This document shows positions 57,080 to 64,000 of a DNA stretch of 64,000 nt, one piece after another (the first letter of the stretch is position 1; every line of letters begins with the position of its first letter). The stretch is from assembly GCF_001540865.1 (NCBI RefSeq), contig NC_033640.1:7412806-7476805 (forward strand). Reading direction: 5' to 3'. Origin of the DNA: Ananas comosus (Eukaryota > Streptophyta > Magnoliopsida > Poales > Bromeliaceae). The notes beneath the pieces are model-generated. The model was not told the origin of the DNA. It was given only the letters and a program-made list of their open reading frames with translations, and searched no databases. A program made the translations under genes and the position numbers.

Positions 57080-59457
57080 TTTCTTCCGACCTTGAAAAAA
57101 ATATTTAAATGTTTAACGCTCTCATCTCTGAATGCTTGACCATGGTTACCAAATTCGTAAAACACCCTTCAAGTTCGAATTAGAATGTGTGATCCGATTC
57201 ACGGATCATTAGCGAATTGGAATGGAACACCAAGCAAGCCCATCCCAACCTTTTTACTCTGTGTTGGAATGATATAGAGAGAAATATATACAAATATATT
57301 CATGTATATTAGTGTGTGTATATGTATGTGCACATCTAATATTTTTTATTTATTTACATTTTCTGTTACAAGTAAAATTTTCAATTCCTACAATACGTGT
57401 CAATGAACCCCCATCGTAAGATGTTTAGAGCAAGTGGCGTTCTAAGATCCCATTCCCATTCCGCGAACCATATCAATCCACATTTTAGGTAACCTAGTGT
57501 TTGACTTCTTTACCACATCAAGAAATATTGAATATAAAAATACTCAACTGTATTCTTCTACAGGTCCTATTAATCCCAAAAAGTAAGCAATTCAACTGTA
57601 TTCTTCTTTGGATCCTATTAATCCAAAAAACTAAGGAAATAAGATGAACTCTAATAAATCCTACAAAAATCATTCTTTTACAAGTTGAGAGAACAAAAGC
57701 AGGTGCCATCACATATCCCAAGCTTATCAATATTGTCATTGTTCTATGGCTTATGTTATTAATCTAGCAGAATAAGTAGGGAAAAATGAAGGATGCTAAA
57801 ACCGCTTGCTTGCAATTTAAATAGGATAAAAGCTAACCAATGCAAACGGGACAAGTTGGCAACTCAGTAGATCCAATTGGTGGAGTTGTTGCAATCTCCA
57901 TAGAACTTGTATATTCCGCTGAGCCTAAAAAAAGAACATGGCAAACCTCTCCCTGCAAAATTGACCAAAAGAATTCGACAGTTCAAAATCCTATATTGAA
58001 AAATGAAGGTAGAAATGTATAAAGACCTGCTTAACTATAGGCCACTTTGAAAGTGGCCTTCGAATTTATTATTTTGATTCAAGTTATTTCCATCAGTTTA
58101 ATTAAGTTTTTACTTAAGTTCGAAACTCATTTTTGTTAAATTTGATGTTTCTGTCTACTTTCTACCTGACGAAACTATGAGTTGCAGTCACAACTCATGG
58201 TTGGTGGATAGAAACTGTTAGTTTTAATGGAATTCACACTTCATTCAACAGAAATAACCTAAATCAAAAGAAGCAAAACATAACATTGTCTCAATCCATA
58301 AAAAATGAAGTTCACAAATCTGTTCCAAATGAGCTATATTTGAGGGAATCTCCATTTTTTTTCCCCGATAAACAGCATAAAAACAGAATTTTTCTTTTTT
58401 TAAAAAAGAGAAAAGAACCTCTGAGGAAGAGAACCGCCAGCCATTGAGATCAAGATAGAATCCATCTGCACTCTTTTGATCCTCGAATTCAACCAGCACA
58501 CTATACCGATCTTCCATCCCATCATTCCTGAAGAAACCAACCAAATTCTGTTAAACTACAACAAAATAAAACAATAACCACCAAAATTCCCACTTCCATG
58601 TTTTATAATTTATTTCTTGTAGTTCCACAATCCTCTGACGAATTACCTAACAACACGGATCTCAGAAGCGTACTCAACACAGGGCCCACAAAACCGGATG
58701 AAATCATCAGGCGAGAGGCGGGTTGGAACAGCAAGAACAAAGAGAAGAGTGCCCCTACCAGGCTACAAACATAACAAAGGACATAAAATCAGGAGACTAG
58801 GGTTAATAACAACACTGTAAATATGTATAAAGAGCCCCTAACTTATAGGTCACTAGTGAATACCCCCCTTAACTATTCATTTTCAGAAATTAAGTGATTT
58901 TAGTCGATTAAATTAGGTTCTTTATCAAATTCATTGATGATTCTATCAAATTTAATGGTTTTACTCACTTTGTAGCCAGCAAAATAAGAACAATTAGCGA
59001 CTAATAGCTAATAAAGCTATTAAACTTAACAAAATCCTCAACTTAACTAACTAGAAAGTAAAGTTGAGGGGCCTATTTCGATGTGGCCTATAGTCGAGGG
59101 GGGAAATTAGGGCACAAAGGGTTTTACCGGGAGGAGCGAATCGGGGGCATGTTGTGGGTGGGAGGAGGACGACGACGACGACGAGGAGGCGGCGGCGGCG
59201 GCGGCGGCGGTAGCGGTGGCGACGGCGGCGGCGGCGGAGGAGGAAGAGGAGGGAGGGGAGAAGGTGCTGCGGTAGAGGTGGACGATGCCACGGATGAGCA
59301 GGACTCTAGGGTTAGGGTTACGGGAGGTGGTTGGTGCGGCGCCGCCGCCGCTGGTGGCGGCGGAGGCGGCGGCGTCGAGGGGGTCGGCGGCGCCGCCGGA
59401 GGAGGGTTCGGAAACAGGGTCGGAAGAGTCGAGGGATTGAATCCGGAGACTAAACAT
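52958..59457 (-). CDS. BRAP2/BRIZ-type RING and ZnF-UBP ubiquitin ligase
   Basis: This is a plant homologue of BRCA1-associated protein BRAP2. Arabidopsis BRIZ1 and BRIZ2 form an E3 complex needed for germination; which paralogue this is I cannot say. The exons are 59128-59457, 58647-58762, 58419-58527, 57838-57952, 55888-55985, 54421-54527, 54039-54288, 53875-53928, 53644-53784, 53475-53539, 53234-53288 and 52958-53122. The total is 1,605 bases, 534 aa. Order: a poly-Ala/poly-Ser N-terminus; a BRAP2 RNA-recognition-like domain (RLSPDDFIRFCGPCVEY, DRYSVLVEFEDQKSADGFY); a RING finger (CPVCIERLDQ... TTCDHSFQCSC... SSCPVCQFC); ZnF-UBP (CSICETSENLWICVICGFVG, GRYKEGHAVRHWKDTQHCYS); then coiled coil (EAKEEREKHIAEAV, LQLKLENLTKDKKE). 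The C-terminus is basic (KGRRSSKMSNKKRS). All zinc ligands I expect are present. Confidence 0.93.
55193..55549. repeat. MITE with GGGCAAACTTCAAAAACCA ends in BRIZ intron
   Basis: The left end GGGCAAACTTCAAAAACCAC and the right end 'ggtatttgaagttttccc' are inverted. The next words 'cactttagtaccctatggtt' and 'aaactacagggtactaaag' pair as well. Long A-tracts on both sides (TTTAAAAAAT / TTAAAAAAAT) may be the target duplication. Confidence 0.75.
56935..57080 (+). mobile_element. Possible tRNA-derived SINE of a second family
   Basis: 'ccaatggtaaggcaatgggg' resembles box A. It is followed about 40 bp later by 'ataggttcggtcccaggag' (box B GGTTCGGTCCC), and the unit ends in a GA run. No target duplication was identified. 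It lies in the large BRIZ intron 4. Confidence 0.4.
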
Positions 59458-60873
59458 GTTTGGGTGCGTGCTTCGGGTGTGGGCAAATGTTTAAGTAGTT
59501 TATGGTGTGAAAATGTTTGGAAAGTTCGCGTATTATCCTGATTTTATAATTTAGTCCCTAAAATTTTTTTGCTTTTCATGGAGATACCGGATTCCATCTA
59601 AGCCATTATTTGGGAGATCCTTGCTAGATTCACCTGCCAGTACTGGAGGGAAGAGAAGGGTGGAGTTTAAGGGAGGAGAGAGAGGCAACATATTGTTGCC
59701 ATAAGTCAGAAATAATTATGATTGAGATTACGACTACAGCACAAAATGTGCAGAAAAGAGATATCTGTCTCGTGAAGTGGAGAGATTGGAGGGACAGGGC
59801 GGAGATCGCGCTCGTAATGTAAAATATAAGGAGAGAGGCATTTGTCTCGCGAAAGAAAGAGATCGAAGAGATAAAACAACCAGCGGAGCTCATAACCATA
59901 AAAGGGCGCAAAAGAAAAACGGAAAAGCCCAAAACCGAAAAAGAAATGTAAAAGAAGAATGAAGGCAGCAGCGGAATCAAGAAGGGGCAATTGGCGGAGC
60001 TTGTAACCACAAATGGACGCAAAACAAAAAGTATTTGGGGGCGGAGGAGGGGATGCAAAATAGAAGCTGTAACAAAAGAGTCACCATATTAGATAAAAGT
60101 AGAAGCGAACGAGTCACCATATTAGACCCACCATTTATGTATTTGTTTGATTGAATGAGTCATTTATACCACAAGAAATCCCACTTTATCTCCAAATCAA
60201 TGGAATTTCTGCCGAGTTACTACACCAAACAATGAGTTCAGAAAACATAGAATTTTAATTCTTTAAAATTATAGAGTTTGGAGCAGATAAAAGGAGTGTC
60301 AGTGAAACAAGTACAGGAACGAAGGGACATCAGTGGAAAACAAAGGGACCATTCATACATTTCATCCAAGATAATCACCCATACCTTTTTATTCTATTTA
60401 CATGTGCATCAGGAGAATCAATAGACCAAGTAGCAAAGAAAATCATGCCTCATGCACAAATTACAAGCGATAGTTTAGTTTCATATAACCTGAACTCTCA
60501 TGCAAGCATAATTCAAAATAATTAAACTCCATAGTAAATTTGCTCCATAAATATTCAAGCATTGAAAGAACACTAGCTCTCAAGAACAGGAATAAAGGCT
60601 TATTCACAAAAAAAAAAAAAAAAAAAAAAAGAAGAAGAAGAAATCTACAAAATCGACGTAAGTGCAAAATGAACCAACAAAGGATTACGCTTTCTATCGA
60701 TCCATCAATTGGCACATCAAAGGCCAAATGATATATAAATACAACCAAAAAAGAGTTAAAAACAAATTGAAAAAAAAAATTGATGGCTGGAGCAATCAGA
60801 TGGCCATGAAGGCCGCGTCGGAACTCCAATAGGAGAATTCCATGCATAATAAATAGTTATCCACCAACCATGG
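59458..60873. other. Spacer between BRIZ 5' end and transporter 3' end
   Basis: This contains the presumed BRIZ promoter. No conserved coding segment was seen. 59700-60060 is a purine-rich stretch with open frames but no family motif. An A-run with AAG repeats occurs at 60607-60640. Confidence 0.45.
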
Positions 60874-63178
60874 TTACTTCCCTTTGAGTTTGCAATAGGC
60901 ATACAAACCAGAGCCAATAAAACCAAGGCATTGGCCGATAATGTTCAGCTGCAAAAATAAAAAAAGAAAAAAGAAGCATAGTTTCAAATCAATACACCGA
61001 AAAGGAATAGGAGAAAGAAGCACTGGAGCGGACGAGGGATTTGAACTCACCAGATCAAAAGGAAGACCACCAAATATTACCCAGCCAATCCCGATAGTAA
61101 AAACATCCTGCAACATTGGGAGTATCAGCAAATGCGTTGACTGAAGAAACATACAAATGAAATGGCTTTGGATCCGGGAAATTTAACCTTCAGATTACCA
61201 CACATTGTTTGTGTGAGTGCGGAATTCAGGGTGGTGTTCAAAAAGATGCTGTAATTCAAGAAAAATGCCAATATGCAGGAAAGAAGCATCACAACCTGCG
61301 AGTTCAATAGAAGAAAAAAGATGTTAAATTATATTTAGAAGAGAAAATGAGTTCCAAACCTCTAGTGTAAGGTTTCCTAGGAGTAAAAGGCATGCGCATT
61401 TTATATCTGATAGTTTTGTATAATATATTCGGTAAAATTTCTGTTTAACTCTATTGGAAGCACATCAGAGGAAGAGGAAGAATCAATCTGTAAACATCAC
61501 GGGTCACGGACCAGATCACATCAAGATTGAGTACAATAGTTATAATTTCCATTTGATTGGTGCTTCATAGATTAAGCCGCCTATGGGAAAGCATCAACCA
61601 ACATGAGCCAGCAGTTGCAAATGATGATATAAATTTATTGATGGTTTTGTGCAGGGATAAAAGCCTCCGGTCTGCAACCATATAGTTGCAGATTCGAATC
61701 TTGAGAGCAACTACTACATGCAAAAATGGTGAAGGTTAGGACTGCCTCCGAATTGTGCCAATCAAAATTCAAGATTTCACTTTGGTCGGACTATAACTAG
61801 GTAATGGTAATTTACGAATAGTCAGTCCATGAAATGCTGTATCAACTTAGATTTGCAATAATAGAACATTGCTTCTGTTAGTACGAATAGTTCATTTTAC
61901 CTTCTTCAAACTCTACATTTCGTTACACTGTAATCAAAGTACCTGAAATCCTGGGGAGTATAGATGTGGAAAATTCATTGTCAACTCCAGATCACCCCGA
62001 ATATATGTCCAGATTAATAATATTGGTCCACAAACCAATCCTGAAAATAAACAAAAACAAACAAAGTCAAATATTTTCAGCTAATCTTAATGTTGATTTG
62101 AAACTCATACTCAATGAAATTTGATAAAATATAGTAAGTCTAGGAAAATGGAATCCATGATTAAACAAAAACATCATTTGTAACTACCATTACACCACAT
62201 GAGACCAAAGCTATTGAGGCCGCTGGATTTCCCTGGAAAACAGAATGTACATACAATAGTAAGAGCATCAAAGAAAGGGAATAAAATGATGTGGCATCGG
62301 AGGGACATCGGTAGTACCAATACGGTTTATAGTTGCAAGATACATTGCAGTTGTAATGTTGGCCAGAAAGACAATGGCATAGCCGTAGGCATCAAATGAC
62401 AAGTCTCGAGCGCCAGCAACGAAAGCTCCAAACACTATCAAAGCCACACTGATAGACCATTGGTTATGCCATTAAAATAACAATCAGAAGATGAATATAC
62501 ATGCTAAGAAACAAATAATTTCGTCAAAATAGAAAACAATATATTTGCAATCAAAACAAATGATATAACCTTGTGAAATATAAAACCTGACATAGGAAAT
62601 GTGATAAGAATTATACACACTGCATGCTTTATTACGAGCTCAAGTTCATGTAATTAATATATTGGCTGACCAACATATGTACAACGCGTTATCAGCCTCA
62701 TGAGGCAAAAGTAATATGTCTGCACATATTCAAGGTTCACGGAAGTACAAGAGACAGCTTTAAAAGTTCTTACCTGCCAAGAACAGGGGATGTATACTTT
62801 TGCTTCGTCAACAAATACTCCACAATCAACGTAAATAGCACTGTAGTACGCCTTAGCGTGGTGTACATGGGAACATTTACTCCACGTACGGATTCCATTG
62901 ACGTTATCTTTAAGCGAAACAGATGAGGAAGATTTTACTTACAAATCAAGATAGTAATTTGATAGAATCGTCTAAAGATTCAGCTACTAATCATTTTTAT
63001 ATTAAGAAATACTGCATACCATGTAAAGCAAGTACGCCAAAGAAAGGGGAAGTGTATGTATCAATGTCCTAAGAGGCACAAGGTTTACTGAATCAGATGC
63101 AGTCCGAGGTTCAGCAACAGTAAAAGAAATTATCTTCCAGCGTCTCATTGCATAAAGAATGCAGGTCGAGCAGATAAT
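60874..63178 (-). CDS. Nucleotide-sugar transporter, UGNT1-like (5'-truncated by window)
   Basis: A member of the drug/metabolite transporter superfamily that exchanges nucleotide sugars across Golgi/ER membranes. It most resembles plant UDP-GlcNAc transporter UGNT1-type proteins, from memory. The exons are 63020-63178, 62774-62907, 62318-62448, 62188-62232, 61943-62040, 61188-61295, 61051-61107 and 60874-60948; all phases agree and give 268 aa plus stop. Marks: ESVRGVNVPMYTTLRRTTVL (the conserved substrate-side helix), LGSVALIVFGAFVAGARDLS, KSSGLNSFGLMWCNGL, TLNSALTQTMCGNLKDVFTI and a C-terminal YAYCKLKGK with a dilysine-like end. Most of the segments between are hydrophobic helices. The N-terminal exon(s) lie to the right of the window; 63179-64000 shows only repeats. 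Confidence 0.85.
61640..61790 (+). repeat. Possible SINE relic in transporter intron
   Basis: 'ggataaaagcctccggtctg' and 'gttgcagattcgaatcttg' (box B-like ATTCGAATC) have tRNA-promoter spacing, followed by 'gttaggactgcctccgaatt'. Weak evidence: no poly-A tail and no duplication. Confidence 0.3.
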
Positions 63179-63369
63179 CTGCGAAAAGGCAGATGCTTTC
63201 ACGAAATGAGCAAGAAAAGAAAATTACTTTCAGTAGAGCAGGAGTCAAAAAAAAAAAAGGGGTTCAGTAATCCAGTGTATTCTGAAAGCAAGTCAAGGGA
63301 GGCATCATGAACAATAGAAGATGCACAGAATATCCATGTAAATAATCTAGTTCTGATATATACATAAAT

Positions 63370-63428
63370 ATACATATATACATATATATACATATATATA
63401 TATATACACACATATATATACATACACA

Positions 63429-63474
<46 letters not shown>

Positions 63475-63510
63475 CATACATATGTACATATATATACATA
63501 TATACACATA
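63370..63510. repeat. (TA)n/(CA)n compound microsatellite
   Basis: TATATACA words flank an uninterrupted CA run (about 63426-63462). It precedes foldback copy A6. The frames open here are repeat artefacts. Confidence 0.95.
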
Positions 63511-63512
63511 GA

Positions 63513-63735
63513 GTCCAACTATGGTGCTTGTAAAAGCATCAAGCAGTTGGTGCTTGTAAGTTTTTCGCCGTAAGATCTACCCCTTCGATTATTTCCACCC
63601 GTTAGATCATACTATTCAACCAACCGTCCACTCAACCCTAGAAACCACTATCATCCTAACCAAACATCCCTTAATCCAAGGGCCAAAAACTTATAAGCAC
63701 CAATGACTTGTACTTTTACAAGCATAGGAGCTCAA
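63513..63735. repeat. Foldback MITE, core family A (copy A6)
   Basis: The arms are 'tggtgcttgtaaaagcatca' / 'tgtacttttacaagcatagg'. The core is 'tactattcaaccaaccgtcc' and 'accactatcatcctaacc'. It is enclosed by CA/TA microsatellites. Confidence 0.75.
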
Positions 63736-63739
63736 TTCT

Positions 63740-63812
63740 ACACACACACGCACACGCGCACGCGCGCGCACGCACACGCACACGCACGCACGCACGCACG
63801 CACACGCACATA
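63740..63812. repeat. (CA/CG)n microsatellite
   Basis: Alternating CACACG/CGCGCA words, an alternating purine-pyrimidine tract with Z-DNA potential. Confidence 0.9.
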
Positions 63813-63826
63813 TATATAAATATAAT

Positions 63827-64000
63827 TGAGCTCTTATGCTTTTAAAAGTACCAAGTCATTGGTGCTTGTGGGTTTTCGGCCTTTGGATGAAGGTTTGTAG
63901 GGTGAGAATATTAGTGGTCCCCTAGGGTTAAGAATGGTTGGTGCAATAGTATGATATAAGGGGTGGAATTGGTTAAAGGGATAGATCTAACGGTGGAAAA
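63827..64000. repeat. Foldback MITE, core family A (copy A7, cut by window edge)
   Basis: The left arm 'ctcttatgcttttaaaagta' and the core 'gtggtcccctagggttaag' run in the reverse core orientation relative to A6. The right arm is outside the window. Confidence 0.65.

Noticed and set aside
59630..60058. 142-aa minus-strand ORF rich in Phe, Ser, Leu
   Set aside because: It is the complement of a purine-rich spacer. The hydrophobic composition follows from base composition, and no family motif or splice context supports it.
63199..63518. ORFs of 84-102 aa rich in Tyr, Ile, Met, Cys and Val
   Set aside because: They are translations of the TA/CA microsatellite, not genes.

Overview
The window is nuclear DNA of a flowering plant. 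It has spliced genes with GT-AG introns, long introns and intergenic stretches full of small transposons, one LTR retrotransposon, and simple repeats. Two first exons (EME1 and the BRAP2-type gene) are extremely GC-rich, with Ala/Ser/Gly/Pro/Asp runs, while the downstream exons are AT-rich. This 5'-3' GC gradient is typical of monocots. I cannot name the species.

Six protein-coding genes can be reconstructed. (1) 1336-8440 (-): EME1, the partner of the MUS81 structure-specific nuclease, with its 3' end beyond the left edge. (2) 14132-25697 (+): a small plastid-targeted acidic protein of two exons, split by an 11.1-kb intron. (3) 27234-36928 (-): a complete seven-exon RAB5-type GTPase, 201 aa. 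(4) 41175-52028 (-): a complete eleven-exon plant O-fucosyltransferase-family protein, 505 aa, with one GC-AG intron. (5) 52958-59457 (-): a complete twelve-exon BRAP2/BRIZ-type RING plus ZnF-UBP ubiquitin ligase, 534 aa. (6) 60874-63178 (-): the C-terminal eight exons of a nucleotide-sugar transporter (UGNT1-like), whose 5' end lies beyond the right edge. For the complete genes the exon lengths sum to a whole number of codons and every junction keeps phase. The genes belong to unrelated housekeeping pathways (recombination, plastid, endosome, Golgi/cell wall, ubiquitin, Golgi transport). I see no operon-like or cluster logic.

The mobile DNA is the other half of the story. The plastid gene's intron holds a complete chromovirus (Ty3/gypsy) at 15147-21573, with a 5-bp target duplication, near-identical LTRs and a gag-pol frame broken by three stops. 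At 9646-11155, between EME1 and the plastid gene, is a long-TIR Mutator-like element that carries an ankyrin-repeat gene fragment and a palindromic minisatellite. Next to it are a 384-bp TRIM (11323-11706) and two large foldback elements (12640-13838). tRNA-derived SINEs recur at about 11.9, 33.8 and 35.7 kb, two of them with clear long target duplications. MITEs of several families lie in introns and spacers.

The most unusual pattern is a set of foldback elements sitting in TA/GA microsatellites (28.9-29.6, 37.6-39.9, 44.5, 47.1-48.2 and 63.5-64.0 kb). Their cores are conserved, but the palindromic arms are specific to each copy and change together on both sides.
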